From Amycolatopsis sp. CA-128772 (lineage in GTDB: Bacteria > Actinomycetota > Actinomycetes > Mycobacteriales > Pseudonocardiaceae): a stretch of DNA of 64,000 nt. Both the position numbers and the translations under genes were made by a program. The notes beneath the pieces were generated by a model. That model saw nothing but the letters and a program-made list of their open reading frames with translations. It did no database searches and had not been told where the DNA came from. Positions 1 to 8,495 of this stretch are shown here, piece after piece (position 1 is the stretch's first letter; the number at the start of each line of letters is the position of its first letter). Location: contig NZ_PPHG01000083.1 of assembly GCF_002904295.1 (NCBI RefSeq), forward strand, positions 62,001-126,000. The letters are read 5' to 3'.

Positions 1-328
1 CGCCCTTCGCCGTCGCGTCGCCGACCAGCGGCAGCCGGCCGAGGCCGAGCGCCTTGACCGTGTCGCCGAGGGGCAGCGTGAGCAGGGGGGCCGAGCCGTT
101 CGTGTTCCGCGAGCTCGAGTCGAGGCCGACGGTGAGCTGGTTCGGGGCGTTCAGCGGGGCGCCCGCGTCGAGCACCAGGCCGTTCGAACTCCCCTGCTGC
201 AGCGTGGCTTCGCAGCTCCCGCCGAGCGTCGGGTTGGTGCCGGCGCTCGCCAGGCCCGGCGCGAACAGCACTGCCGAAGCCGCGAGGGTGACTCCCAGTG
301 CGGTGACCCGGGCGACTCGCTTCCCCAT
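1..328 (-). CDS. Secreted protein, 3' end cut off by window edge
   Basis: The reading frame opens with ATG at 328 after a good ribosome-binding site (GGAGGG) and runs off the left edge after 109 codons. The first ~28 residues (MGKRVARVTALGVTLAASAV...ASAG) are a clear Sec signal peptide with an Ala-x-Ala-like cleavage site. The visible mature part is Ser/Gly/Leu-rich with one Cys and no domain I recognise; it reads like a small actinobacterial exported protein. It is divergent from nfo, with 115 bp between the starts for both promoters. Function unknown. Confidence 0.7.
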   Translation of the reverse strand, partial: MGKRVARVTALGVTLAASAVLFAPGLASAGTNPTLGGSCEATLQQGSSNGLVLDAGAPLNAPNQLTVGLDSSSRNTNGSAPLLTLPLGDTVKALGLGRLPLVGDATAKG

Positions 329-443
329 CGATGCCCTCCGGCAGTCGGACCAATCTGGATCACGGAACGCGCTCACGGTACTCCACGAGCGTGACCAACC
401 GGGCCCACCGGCCGAAAATACGCCCGGGAGTAGCGTGCTCGGC

Positions 444-1217
444 ATGCTGATTGGCGCCCACGTCCGTGACGACGACCCGTTGACCGCGGTCGCCGAGCGC
501 AAAGCCGACGTCGTCCAGTTCTTCCTCTCCGACCCGCAGGGCTGGAAGGCCCCGAAGCCGCACCCGCACGGCGAGGCCATCGCGGCCGACCCGGTCGAGG
601 TGTTCATCCATTCGCCGTACCTGATCAACGTGGCTTCGCTGAACAACCGGATCCGGATCCCGTCCCGCAAGAACGTCACGCAGCACGCGGACGGCGCGGC
701 GGCCATCGGCGCGAAGGGCCTGATCGTGCACGGCGGGCACATCGGCGCGAACGACGACGTCGAGGCCGGCCTGGAGAACTGGCGCAAGCTCTTCGAGCGG
801 GAGCAGGAGAAGGGCGGCTTCAAGGTCCCGATCCTGATCGAGAACACCGCCGGCGGCGAGAACGCGATGACCCGCGACCTCGAGGTGATCGCCCGGCTGT
901 GGGACAAGGTCGGCGAGTTCGGCGCCGGGTTCTGCCTGGACACCTGCCACGCGTTCGCCGCGGGCTGGGACCTGGCCACCGCCGTCGAAAAGGTCAGGGC
1001 CATCACCGGCCGAATCGACCTGGTGCACCTCAACAACTCCCGCGACGAGTTCGGCTCGACCCGCGACCGGCACGCGAACGTCATCGAGGGCGAGGGCACG
1101 ATCGACCCCGAGGTGCTGGTGGCGGTCGCCCGCGAGGCGGGCGCCCCGGTCGTCGTCGAGACGCCGCCTGGCGGGCAGGCCGCCGACATCGCCTACCTGC
1201 GGGAACAGCTCGGCTAG
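444..1217 (+). CDS. nfo: Deoxyribonuclease IV (AP endonuclease, Nfo family)
   Basis: Cytosolic base-excision-repair enzyme that cuts the backbone 5' of abasic sites; a TIM-barrel with three metal ions. The 257-residue product keeps the metal-ligand set expected for the family: His56 (HSPYLIN), His96 (VHGGH), Glu133 (IENTAGG), Asp166 and His169 (LDTCHAF), His195 (HLNNS), Asp208 and His210 (RDRH) and Glu239 (VETPPG). The open frame extends upstream to 54, but the stretch before ATG 444 lacks family similarity and overlaps the divergent gene, so 444 is chosen. Its stop overlaps by 4 bp the stop of the convergent GT87 gene. Length is normal for actinobacterial Nfo. Confidence 0.93.
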   Translation: MLIGAHVRDDDPLTAVAERKADVVQFFLSDPQGWKAPKPHPHGEAIAADPVEVFIHSPYLINVASLNNRIRIPSRKNVTQHADGAAAIGAKGLIVHGGHIGANDDVEAGLENWRKLFEREQEKGGFKVPILIENTAGGENAMTRDLEVIARLWDKVGEFGAGFCLDTCHAFAAGWDLATAVEKVRAITGRIDLVHLNNSRDEFGSTRDRHANVIEGEGTIDPEVLVAVAREAGAPVVVETPPGGQAADIAYLREQLG

Positions 1218-2764
1218 ACGGCCACGGCCTTCCGGCGGCGGCGGGTGGCGTTCGGGACGATCACGTCCCGGGCGCCGTCCAGGAAGCCGCCGGCCGGGTC
1301 GTCGTCGCCGTCGAGGCGGACCGGGTCCGTTGCCGGGCGCCAGACCTCCCGGACCACCAGCACGCACAGCGCGACGACGGCGAGGTCGCGGACCACGACC
1401 GTGCCGAGGAACCAGCCCTCGGGCAGGCCCTTGTGGTCGATGCCGAGGTAGTAGAACATCCGCGGCACCCAGACGACGGCGTCGATCAGCATCCAGCCCA
1501 GCAGCAGCCGCCAGCGCGGGATGGCCAGCACGGCCAGCGGCACCAGCCACAGCGAGTACTGCGGGCTCCACACCTTGTTGGTGAGCAGGAACGCGGCCAC
1601 CACCAGGAACGCGAGCTGGCCGACGCGCGGCCGGCGCGGTGCGGCGAGCGCCAGGTAGGCGATCCCCGCGCAGCAGGCCAGGAACAGCACGGCCACCGTG
1701 ATGTTGAGGTACGTCGGTGTCTGGTTCTTCTGCAGCACGCCGTCGAACCCGGCCCAGCCGGTCGTGTACGAGAAGACGTTGTAGAGCGAGTCCGGGTCCA
1801 TCGGCCGCAGGGCGCTCATCCGGAAGAACTCCCACCAGCCGCGGGTGGTGAGCAGGATGAACGGCGCGTTCACCGCCAGCCACGTCCCGACGGCGGCGAT
1901 CGCGGTCTTCCAGAACGGCGTCAGCTTTCCTGCGCGCAGGCACAGCACGAACAGCACGCCGAGCAGGAAGAGCGGGTAGAGCTTGGCCGTCGCGCCGAGG
2001 CCGAGCAGCAGCCCGGCGAGCACCGGCCGCCGGCGCGCCCAGGCGAGCAGGCCGGTCGCGGTGAACGCGGTCGCGAGCGCGTCGAAGTTGGTGAACGCGT
2101 GCACCAGGACCAGCGGCGAGATCGCCACCAGGACCATGTCCCACGGACGGCGTCTCACCGTCCGGCCGGTCGCCCACACGGTGACCAGCCACGCGGCCGA
2201 CAGGAAGAACGCCGTGATGTCGAAGTAGATGGCCACCGGCAGCGCCCCGGGCAGCCAGCCGGCCTCGGCGAGGTTCAGCCAGCCCGCCGCCAGCTTCGCG
2301 TTCGCCCACTGGAAGAGGCCGGTGAGCACCGGGTACTCCATGTACCGGGTGTTGTCCTCGGCCGTCTGCGAGCTTTCCCGCCACGACGTGGCGTACGGGA
2401 AGGTGCCCGGCCGGTCGAGGCGCTCGGAGCCGTAGAGCGGGACGATGTCGGAGTAGCACATCGCGACGAACGGGCGGCCCGCGCGCCAGTCGAGCTGGGT
2501 GGCGCCGCTGGAGTCCTGGTACTGCTGGATGCACGAGCCCTTGCCGAACCAGCACAGCATCAGCGCGAGCGTGGCCAGCAGCAGCCCGACGCGCTGCGGT
2601 GACCAGAACCAGTGCCTGCCGACCGCCGCGTGCTCGCCCAGCGGCCCGCCGAGGGGTCTGGTGACCGCCGCCGCGAGGGGGTCGCTCCAGCTCGGGACGA
2701 CCCGTTCCGCCCGGGTCAGCGTCACGGGGCCGGGTTCCGCCTCCCGCGTGGTCTCCTCTGGCAC
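1214..2764 (-). CDS. GT87 (DUF2029) polyprenol-phosphate-mannose mannosyltransferase-like membrane protein
   Basis: 516-residue polytopic membrane protein: a ~70-residue cytoplasmic N-terminus, then about ten hydrophobic segments. Family hallmarks are an early DIVPLYG-type extracytoplasmic loop with acidic residues, the TRYMEYPVLTG motif, and the conserved run around FTNFDALATAFTATGLLAWARRRPVLAG. These match the GT-C enzymes that extend mannose-containing lipids (lipomannan, phosphatidylinositol mannosides) in mycolata and relatives. Start is GTG 2764. It lies 48 bp downstream of the ROK gene on the same strand. In M. tuberculosis the GT87 gene Rv0051 follows ponA1, so its presence near ponA here fits a dispersed ancestral block. 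The exact acceptor cannot be told from sequence. Confidence 0.82.
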   Translation of the reverse strand: MPEETTREAEPGPVTLTRAERVVPSWSDPLAAAVTRPLGGPLGEHAAVGRHWFWSPQRVGLLLATLALMLCWFGKGSCIQQYQDSSGATQLDWRAGRPFVAMCYSDIVPLYGSERLDRPGTFPYATSWRESSQTAEDNTRYMEYPVLTGLFQWANAKLAAGWLNLAEAGWLPGALPVAIYFDITAFFLSAAWLVTVWATGRTVRRRPWDMVLVAISPLVLVHAFTNFDALATAFTATGLLAWARRRPVLAGLLLGLGATAKLYPLFLLGVLFVLCLRAGKLTPFWKTAIAAVGTWLAVNAPFILLTTRGWWEFFRMSALRPMDPDSLYNVFSYTTGWAGFDGVLQKNQTPTYLNITVAVLFLACCAGIAYLALAAPRRPRVGQLAFLVVAAFLLTNKVWSPQYSLWLVPLAVLAIPRWRLLLGWMLIDAVVWVPRMFYYLGIDHKGLPEGWFLGTVVVRDLAVVALCVLVVREVWRPATDPVRLDGDDDPAGGFLDGARDVIVPNATRRRRKAVAV

Positions 2765-2812
2765 GAGGCGGATGGTATCGGTGATCGGGGTGCGCGGCGG
2801 TGAAGCCGGTGA

Positions 2813-3871
2813 TCATGCCGGATTCGCGTAGTACGAGGCCAGCACCTCGGCGGCCGCGCCGCGGGTGACGATCTCCTCGCCGGAGCCGTCTTCGACGACG
2901 TCGATGCGCTGCCAGTGCGGCGCCGGCAGCAGCTCCCCGAGCCGGGCCGCGACGGCGTCGCGGTGGACGCCCGGCTCGTCGCGGACCGCGCGGCCGGCCA
3001 GCACGATCTGCTCCAGGTCGAGCACCTGCACCAGGTCGGCGAGGCCGATGCCGAGGAATCCGGCGGCGGTCCGGGTGTCGGCGGCCTGCTTGGCCATGAT
3101 CTCGACGCAGCCGCGCCGCCCGCAGGCGCAGCGGGGCCCGTCGTAGGCGATCGTCGTGTGCCCGAACTCACCCGCGTTGGTCCGCGGGCCGCGGTAGAGC
3201 CGCCCGTCGATCAGCAGGCCGACGCCGATGCCGGTGCCGACCAGGATCACCGCGGTCGCCGTCGGCTCGCCGTGCGGCCAGAGCCGGGCGAACGCGGCCG
3301 CGTTCGTGTTCTTGTCCAGCGTCACCGGCAGCCCGGTGCGCTCCTCGAGCAGCGCACGCAGCGGGACGTCGTGCCAGCCGGGCATGTTCGTCGCGTCGCG
3401 GACCAGGCCGGCCCGGTGGTCCAGCGGGCCGACCGCGCCGATGCCGAGGCCGAGCACGTCGAAGCCGTCGGCGAGTTCGAGCGCGGTGGCGCCGACGGCC
3501 TCGACGGCCTGCGCGGGGGTGAAACCGGCCGGGAGCGGGCCGCCCGCCATCTCCTCGACCTCACCGACGAGGTTGGTGCGCACGACGTGGAACTCGTCGC
3601 GGTCGAGGCGGGCGCCGAGCGCGTGCTTGGCGCCGGCGCGGATGCGCAGCCGGGTGCGGGGCTTGCCGACGCCGCTGGACGGCTGGCGCTGCTCGTCCAG
3701 CAGGCCGGTGTCGAGCAGTTCGGGCACGATCTTGGAGACGGCCTGCTGGGTGAGCCCGGTGCGTTCGGCGAGCTCGACCCGGCTGAGGCCGCCGGCGCGC
3801 AGGATGTGGCTGAGCAGCAGGGCACGGTTGTGCTCGCGCACGTCGCGCAGGTTCACCCCGGTGTCCGCCAT
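2813..3871 (-). CDS. ROK-family transcriptional regulator
   Basis: 352 residues. The N-terminal ~75 residues form a winged helix-turn-helix (LSRVELAERTGLTQQAVSKIVPELLDTGLL); the rest is a ROK sugar-kinase-like fold with the ATP-site GIGVGLLIDG, the sugar-binding NAGEFGH and the zinc motif CACGRRGCVE. ROK repressors (NagC/XylR type) respond to sugars or sugar phosphates. An in-frame TTG at 3898 would add nine residues but falls inside the operator-like palindrome, so ATG 3871 is preferred. It is divergent from a Gfo/Idh/MocA dehydrogenase 55 bp away, which it probably controls together with itself. The sugar ligand is unknown; a scyllo-, myo-inositol or hexose derivative would fit the neighbour. 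Confidence 0.88.
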   Translation of the reverse strand: MADTGVNLRDVREHNRALLLSHILRAGGLSRVELAERTGLTQQAVSKIVPELLDTGLLDEQRQPSSGVGKPRTRLRIRAGAKHALGARLDRDEFHVVRTNLVGEVEEMAGGPLPAGFTPAQAVEAVGATALELADGFDVLGLGIGAVGPLDHRAGLVRDATNMPGWHDVPLRALLEERTGLPVTLDKNTNAAAFARLWPHGEPTATAVILVGTGIGVGLLIDGRLYRGPRTNAGEFGHTTIAYDGPRCACGRRGCVEIMAKQAADTRTAAGFLGIGLADLVQVLDLEQIVLAGRAVRDEPGVHRDAVAARLGELLPAPHWQRIDVVEDGSGEEIVTRGAAAEVLASYYANPA

Positions 3872-3897
3872 GGACGAGATCTTCGCACGTCTGGCCA

Positions 3898-3920
3898 ATT
3901 AGGCAACGCTGTTGTTTAAT
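3898..3920. promoter_or_regulatory. Probable ROK operator between divergent genes
   Basis: Imperfect inverted repeat: arms ATTAGGCAAC (3898-3907) and GTTGTTTAAT (3911-3920) around a 3-bp GCT spacer, 8 of 10 positions paired. It is AT-rich against a very GC-rich background and lies just before the ATG at 3927, so binding would block transcription toward the dehydrogenase and probably also toward the ROK gene. The half-site form resembles NagC/XylR-type ROK operators. Assignment to the adjacent regulator is inference from position. Confidence 0.65.
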
Positions 3921-3926
3921 GGCGGC

Positions 3927-4973
3927 ATGGCGGACGACTTGCGGGTGGGCATCCTCGGGTACGGCATCGGGGGACGCGTCTTCCACGCGCCCCTGGTGGC
4001 GGCGACGCCCGGGCTGACCCCGGCGGTGATCACGACGTCGGGCAGTGCCGCCCAAGCGCGCACCGACCACCCCGGCGCCGAGGTCGCGCCGGACGCGGAG
4101 GCGCTGTTCGAGCGCGCGGGCGACCTCGACCTCGTGGTCGTCAGCACGCCCAACCGCACGCACGTGCCGCTCGCGCTGCGGGCCATCGAAGCCGGTCTGC
4201 CGGTGGTCGTCGACAAGCCGTTCGCGCCGACCGCGGCCGAAGCCGAGCGGGTCGTCGACGCGGCGAAGGCGGCCGGCGTCGGCCTGACGGTCTTCCAGAA
4301 CCGGCGGCTCGACTCCGACTTCCTCACCGTGCGGAAGGTCCTCGATTCCGGCCGGCTCGGCGAGGTGTTCCGCTTCGAATCCCGCTACGACCGCTGGGTG
4401 CCCAAGATCAAGGACAACTGGCGCGAGTTCGGCGACCCGGCCGAAGCCGGCGGCCTGCTCTACGACCTCGGCGCGCACATCGTCGACCAGGCGCTGCAGC
4501 TGTTCGGCCCGGTCACCCGGGTGTACGCGGAGGTTGACCGCCGCCGCGCCGGCGTCCAGGTCGACGACGATGTCTTCGTCGCGCTGCACCACGCGAACGG
4601 GGTCCGGTCGCACCTGTGGTCGTCGGCGCTCGCGGGTACGCAGAACCCGCGGTTCCGGGTCCTCGGCGACCGGGCGACGTTCACCAAGTACGGCCTCGAC
4701 GTGCAGGAACCGCAGATCAAGGCCGGGCTGCGGCCCGGCGACGCGGGCTGGGGCGAGGAGCCCGCGGCGGACGCCGGGAAGCTCGGCGTCGGCCCGGACG
4801 TCGAGACCGTGCCCACCGAGACCGGCCGCTACGAGCAGTTCTACGCCCAGGTCCGCGACGCGCTGCGCGGCGAAGGCGAGTTCCCGGTCGACCCGGAGTC
4901 GTCGGTCGCGGCCCTGCGCGTCATCGAGGCCGCCCACCGCTCCGGCGTCGAAGGCACCGTGGTCGAACTCTGA
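3927..4973 (+). CDS. Gfo/Idh/MocA-family NAD(P)-dependent oxidoreductase
   Basis: 348 residues. The N-terminal Rossmann fold has the dinucleotide motif GILGYGIGGRVFHAP and the family EKP-type segment as VDKPFAPT (catalytic Lys); the C-terminal part is the substrate half with GGLLYDLGAHIVDQAL, whose Asp/His occupy the usual active-site positions. The family oxidises sugars, inositols or imines using NAD(P). ATG 3927 is chosen since it begins the Rossmann strand within a few residues and lies just outside the operator; no strong ribosome-binding site is seen, so the message may be leaderless. The divergent ROK gene suggests sugar-induced expression. A terminator hairpin follows at 4984. Confidence 0.87.
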   Translation: MADDLRVGILGYGIGGRVFHAPLVAATPGLTPAVITTSGSAAQARTDHPGAEVAPDAEALFERAGDLDLVVVSTPNRTHVPLALRAIEAGLPVVVDKPFAPTAAEAERVVDAAKAAGVGLTVFQNRRLDSDFLTVRKVLDSGRLGEVFRFESRYDRWVPKIKDNWREFGDPAEAGGLLYDLGAHIVDQALQLFGPVTRVYAEVDRRRAGVQVDDDVFVALHHANGVRSHLWSSALAGTQNPRFRVLGDRATFTKYGLDVQEPQIKAGLRPGDAGWGEEPAADAGKLGVGPDVETVPTETGRYEQFYAQVRDALRGEGEFPVDPESSVAALRVIEAAHRSGVEGTVVEL

Positions 4974-4983
4974 CCCCCTGACC

Positions 4984-5031
4984 GGCCGTGACCTCGGTGA
5001 CCCCCAGCTCCGAGGTCACGGCCTCCTTTTT
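4984..5031 (+). terminator. Intrinsic terminator after the Gfo/Idh/MocA gene
   Basis: Perfect 14-bp stem: arm GGCCGTGACCTCGG at 4984-4997 and its complement at 5010-5023, followed by TCCTTTTTT. The right arm overlaps the last codons of the convergent protease gene. Confidence 0.85.
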
Positions 5032-5984
5032 CGCAGCACGACGAGAGCCGCACCGAGCACGAGCATGCCGCCGGCCGCCCACAGCGCGATGACCCACCAC
5101 GGGGTTCCGGTGTCCGGCTCCACGGACAGCGCGGCCACCGGGTCGATCAGCCCGTAGCCGTATTCGTTGTCCCGGCCCGGCGGGCCGAGGTCCTTCGCCG
5201 TCCGGGCCAGCTGGTCGGTCACCTGAGCCGCGGTCAGGTCCGGGTACCGCGACCGCACGAGCGCGACCACCCCCGACACGATCGCGGCGGCCTGGCTGGT
5301 GCCCGACGTCGGCGCCTTCTCGCCGGGGCGGGATGTCGAGATGTCGACACCGGGGGCGGCGAAACTCACCTCGGGGCCGGACACGCTGACGTCGTCGCGG
5401 AACTTCCCGGTCCGGTCGACCGCCGTCACGGCCAGCACACCCGGGCGGTCGGCCGGGCTGGTCACCTCGCGGTCCTCGCCCGCGTTCCCCGCCGCCGCCA
5501 CGACGACCACGTCGTGGTCACGCGCGTAGTTGACGGCCTCGTCGTACCCGGTGGACCGGCCGCCGCTGCCGAGCGACAGGTTGACGACCTTCGCGCCCTG
5601 GTCCACCGCCCAGCGGACGGCGGCGACCGCGTCCGCCGCGCCACCGGTCAGCCGGGCCGGCAGGATCTCCGCCTTCGGCGCGACCCCGCGGGTGCCGGCG
5701 GTGCCGCGGCCGGCGATGAGCAGGGCCATGGTCGTGCCGTGCCCGATGGCGTCGCCCGCGGGGGCGCCGAGGTCGGGGAAGTCGGCGCCGGGCCGCACCG
5801 CCCCATCGAGGTCGGGGTCCGCGGCGACGCCGGTGTCGATCAGGCCGACCCGCACGCCGGCGCCTTCGGAGAGCTGCCACGCGGCGGGCAGCCCGAGTTC
5901 GCCGGCCCAGTACGGTCCCGCGGCGTCCGCGGTCGTCGACAGCGTCAGCAGGACGGCGAGAGTGAGGGGAGCGAGTTTCCGCAT
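5016..5984 (-). CDS. Mycosin-like subtilisin-family (S8) membrane-anchored serine protease
   Basis: 322 residues. Signal peptide at 1-22 (MRKLAPLTLAVLLTLSTTADA), then an S8 catalytic domain with all three active-site blocks: Asp in VGLIDTGV, His in GHGTTMALLIAGRG, Ser in TSGTSQAAAIVSGV, plus the oxyanion Asn in AAAGNAGE. A single transmembrane helix near the end (WWVIALWAAGGMLVLGAALVVL) is followed by a basic tail (RKRRP). This is the topology of actinobacterial mycosins (MycP), which accompany type VII secretion; no ESX gene is present here. ATG 5984 follows GGGAAGG. It lies 63 bp downstream of a class A PBP gene on the same strand, suggesting a role at the cell wall. Substrate unknown. Confidence 0.88.
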   Translation of the reverse strand: MRKLAPLTLAVLLTLSTTADAAGPYWAGELGLPAAWQLSEGAGVRVGLIDTGVAADPDLDGAVRPGADFPDLGAPAGDAIGHGTTMALLIAGRGTAGTRGVAPKAEILPARLTGGAADAVAAVRWAVDQGAKVVNLSLGSGGRSTGYDEAVNYARDHDVVVVAAAGNAGEDREVTSPADRPGVLAVTAVDRTGKFRDDVSVSGPEVSFAAPGVDISTSRPGEKAPTSGTSQAAAIVSGVVALVRSRYPDLTAAQVTDQLARTAKDLGPPGRDNEYGYGLIDPVAALSVEPDTGTPWWVIALWAAGGMLVLGAALVVLRKRRP

Positions 5985-6046
5985 GGCCTTCCCGACGGAC
6001 GATCGCGGGACGGGCGTCCCGCGATCATCCTGGCAGACCCGGGTGG

Positions 6047-8374
6047 TCAGGGGCCGAAATTCGCCTGGCCGGTGTCGTTCCCGTTGCCGCGCCCGGGACC
6101 ACGGCCGTCGCGCCGGTCGCGCCCGCGGTTCTGCTGCTGCTGTTGCTGCTGGTCCTGGTTGCCGCCGCGGCCGAAGGTGAAGTCCTGTTGCTGTTGCTGC
6201 TGCTGTTGCCGGAACTGCTGCTGCTGTTGTTCCTGCTGGAGCTGCAGCTGGAACTGGTCGTCCTGCGGCGCGGTGATCGCCTGGACGCGGTCGAAGCGTT
6301 CGCCCGGTCGCCCGGCCAGGTACAGCTGCATGAACCGCTGCCACACCGGGCCGGCCACGACGGACGGGGTCAGCGGCGCGCCGGTCGGGCCGCGCAGCGC
6401 CTTGTCGCCGTCGCCGCCCACCCACACCGCGGCGGACACCGACGGCGTGTAGCCGACCATCCACGTCTGGGAGTTCGTGTTCGCCGCGGACGCCGGTTCG
6501 TCCTGGCCCGGGGTGTGCTGCTGGGTGCCGGTCTTGCCGGCGCACTCGTGCCCGGCCGGGCAGGTCAGCCGCGAGAACGGGATCACCGGCGCCAGCGCGG
6601 CGGTGACGTTCCCGGCGACCTGCTTGCTCTTGCCGCGGTCGTTGTCCGCGAACGCGTCCGTCGCGCGCGTGTCGGCTTCGTAGGCGGTCTCGCCCTGGGC
6701 GTTCGTCACCTTCTGCACGAAGTGGCGGCCGCGCTGGACACCGCCGGCGGCGAAGGTCGCGTACGCCGCGGCCATGTCCGCCGGGGTGACCGCGGTCTGC
6801 CCGCCGCCGATGGAGATGTTGTTGTCCCCGGTGAACAGCACGCTGCGGCCGCCGTTCTCCTTCGTGCGGATGCCCGCCTCCTGCGCGGCCTCGGCCACGC
6901 CGGACGGCTTGGTCACGTTGAGCACCATGTCGTAGAAGACGGTGTTGGTGGACCGCTGCATCGCCTCGGCCACCGTGCACGTCTCGGAGCAGCTGCTGGT
7001 GGTGCCGGCGTTGCGCACCGGCAGCGGCACGTCCGGGAACGACCGCGGCGAGCGGCCGTCGAAGACGGCGTTGAGACCGCGGCCGTCCTTGAGGAACGCG
7101 GTGAGGTCGAACGGCTTCATCGACGACCCGGGGTTGTGCGGTTCGTCCGCCCAGTCGCGCCCGGCCTGGTCCTCCCCGTTGGGGCCCTTCACGATCGGCG
7201 CCCCGCCGTAGTAGGCGAGCACGCCGCCGGACCGCGGGTCGACGGCGACCAGCGCGTCGAGGATGCGGTCGTCGGTCTGCCCGGCCATGCCACGGGCGAC
7301 CGCCTTTTCGGCGGCGTCCTGCGCCTTCGCGTCGATCGTCGTGAACACCTGGAACCCGCCCGAGTAGTACTTCTCCTCGGGGATGCCCGCGGCCGCCAGC
7401 TCGGCCTTGACCTGCTTCTTGACGAACGGGTTCAACGTGGTGCCCGGCCGCGATTCGACGAGCGGGACCGGCGTCGGGAACCGCGCCGCCTTCCGGTCGG
7501 CCGCGGTGAGGTAACCGTTGCGCTGCATGCGGTCCAGCGCGGTGCTCCACCGGTCGCGGGCCACTGTCGCGTTCTCCGACCGGCCCGGCTGCTGGATCAG
7601 CCCGGCGAGCAGCGCGGACTCCGAAAAGGTCAGCTGGGCGGCGTCCTTGCCGAAGTACGCCTGCGCCGCCGCCTGAACGCCGTACGCGCCGCGGCCGAAG
7701 TAGATGATGTTGAGGTAGGCGGTGATGATGTCCGCCTTCTCGTAGGTCTGGTTCATCTTGAACGACTTCGCGAGCTCGACCCACTTGCGGGTCAGTGTCG
7801 GCGCGTCGTCGCCGGAAGAGACCTTGATGTACTGCTGGGAAATCGTCGAGCCGCCGCCGGAGCCGCCGGTGACCTGGTTGTAGGCGGCCCGCAGGATGCC
7901 GGAGACGTCGAAGCCGGAGTTGGTCTCGAAGGACGCGTCCTCGGTGGCGATCACGGCCTTCTTGACGACGTCCGGGATCTGGGTGGAGGTGAGGAGCTGC
8001 CGGTTCCCGCCGGTGGGCACGTCCTTGCCCATCTCGGTGCCGTCGGCGTAGAGGTAGGTGACCGCCTGGCCCTGCGACTGCGCGACCTTGTCCGGCGAAG
8101 GCACGTCGACGGCGGAGTAGGTGACCACGAAGGCGATCGCGGGGACCAGGAAGAACAGGCCGGCCGTGACGTACAGGACCCGCCGGACGATCTTCCAGCG
8201 GCGTTTGCGGCGCAGGTCCGGCGGCGGGGCGGCGGGCCCGGTCTCGGCCGGTTCGACGGGTTCGAGCGGTTCGTGCCGGGCGTGCGGCCGTGGCGGGAGG
8301 GGCCGGCGTGGCTGGTAGCGACCACGCGGAACCGGCCGCCGGCCGGACCTCGAGCGATTTCGGTCGGTGTACAC
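6047..8374 (-). CDS. Class A penicillin-binding protein with poly-glutamine tail
   Basis: 775-residue bifunctional peptidoglycan synthase. It has a basic, Pro-rich cytoplasmic N-terminus, one membrane helix (~66-88), a GT51 glycosyltransferase (catalytic Glu145 in TEDASFE; GGGSTISQQYIK at 174-184) and a transpeptidase with SxxK at Ser417-Lys420, SxN at Ser475-Asn477 and KTG at 614-616. Paired cysteines (462/466, 605/611) are shared with its paralogue at 16947-19610. After residue 703 comes an unusual tail of Gln runs, then Arg/Gly/Asp. GTG 8374 is chosen for the GAGGA site seven bases upstream; an open frame reaches 8422. Beta-lactams would acylate Ser417. Located between the mycosin-like protease and a secreted lytic transglycosylase-like gene. 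Confidence 0.93.
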   Translation of the reverse strand: MYTDRNRSRSGRRPVPRGRYQPRRPLPPRPHARHEPLEPVEPAETGPAAPPPDLRRKRRWKIVRRVLYVTAGLFFLVPAIAFVVTYSAVDVPSPDKVAQSQGQAVTYLYADGTEMGKDVPTGGNRQLLTSTQIPDVVKKAVIATEDASFETNSGFDVSGILRAAYNQVTGGSGGGSTISQQYIKVSSGDDAPTLTRKWVELAKSFKMNQTYEKADIITAYLNIIYFGRGAYGVQAAAQAYFGKDAAQLTFSESALLAGLIQQPGRSENATVARDRWSTALDRMQRNGYLTAADRKAARFPTPVPLVESRPGTTLNPFVKKQVKAELAAAGIPEEKYYSGGFQVFTTIDAKAQDAAEKAVARGMAGQTDDRILDALVAVDPRSGGVLAYYGGAPIVKGPNGEDQAGRDWADEPHNPGSSMKPFDLTAFLKDGRGLNAVFDGRSPRSFPDVPLPVRNAGTTSSCSETCTVAEAMQRSTNTVFYDMVLNVTKPSGVAEAAQEAGIRTKENGGRSVLFTGDNNISIGGGQTAVTPADMAAAYATFAAGGVQRGRHFVQKVTNAQGETAYEADTRATDAFADNDRGKSKQVAGNVTAALAPVIPFSRLTCPAGHECAGKTGTQQHTPGQDEPASAANTNSQTWMVGYTPSVSAAVWVGGDGDKALRGPTGAPLTPSVVAGPVWQRFMQLYLAGRPGERFDRVQAITAPQDDQFQLQLQQEQQQQQFRQQQQQQQQDFTFGRGGNQDQQQQQQQNRGRDRRDGRGPGRGNGNDTGQANFGP

Positions 8375-8460
8375 GGGCCGTCCTCGTACGCAAGTGGGCT
8401 GCGGGCGCAGACCCCTCGACACTCCACACGGACCGCGGGCGGCGGTGGTTCACGCGGAAC

Positions 8461-8491
8461 GGGCCCGGCAGGCTTGGTGCTTGCCGGGCCC
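8461..8491 (-). terminator. Hairpin downstream of the first lytic transglycosylase-like gene
   Basis: Stem GGGCCCGGCA (8461-8470) with TGCCGGGCCC (8482-8491), 10 bp perfect and an 11-nt loop. No clear T-run follows on the minus strand, so termination is plausible but not certain. It sits between the tandem repeat array and the PBP start. Confidence 0.5.
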
Positions 8492-8495
8492 GGTC

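Noticed and set aside
899-2602. Long Arg/Gly/Pro-rich plus-strand frame over the GT87 gene
   Set aside because: Composition is that of a GC-rich antisense shadow; the minus strand encodes a coherent membrane enzyme. The same holds for similar frames across the PBP, ABC, two-component and pckG genes.
3872-3898. TTG start at 3898 for the ROK gene
   Set aside because: It would place the first codon inside the operator palindrome and add residues outside the conserved fold.
5016-5984. Type VII secretion locus
   Set aside because: The mycosin-like gene is alone; no EccC, EccD, EsxA/B or PPE-type gene is visible on either strand.
5016-8453. A single 1,145-codon open frame spanning the protease and PBP genes on the minus strand
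   Set aside because: Only its last 322 codons encode the protease; upstream codons lie in the wrong frame over the PBP gene, whose own frame has all catalytic motifs. The long frame is an effect of high GC content.
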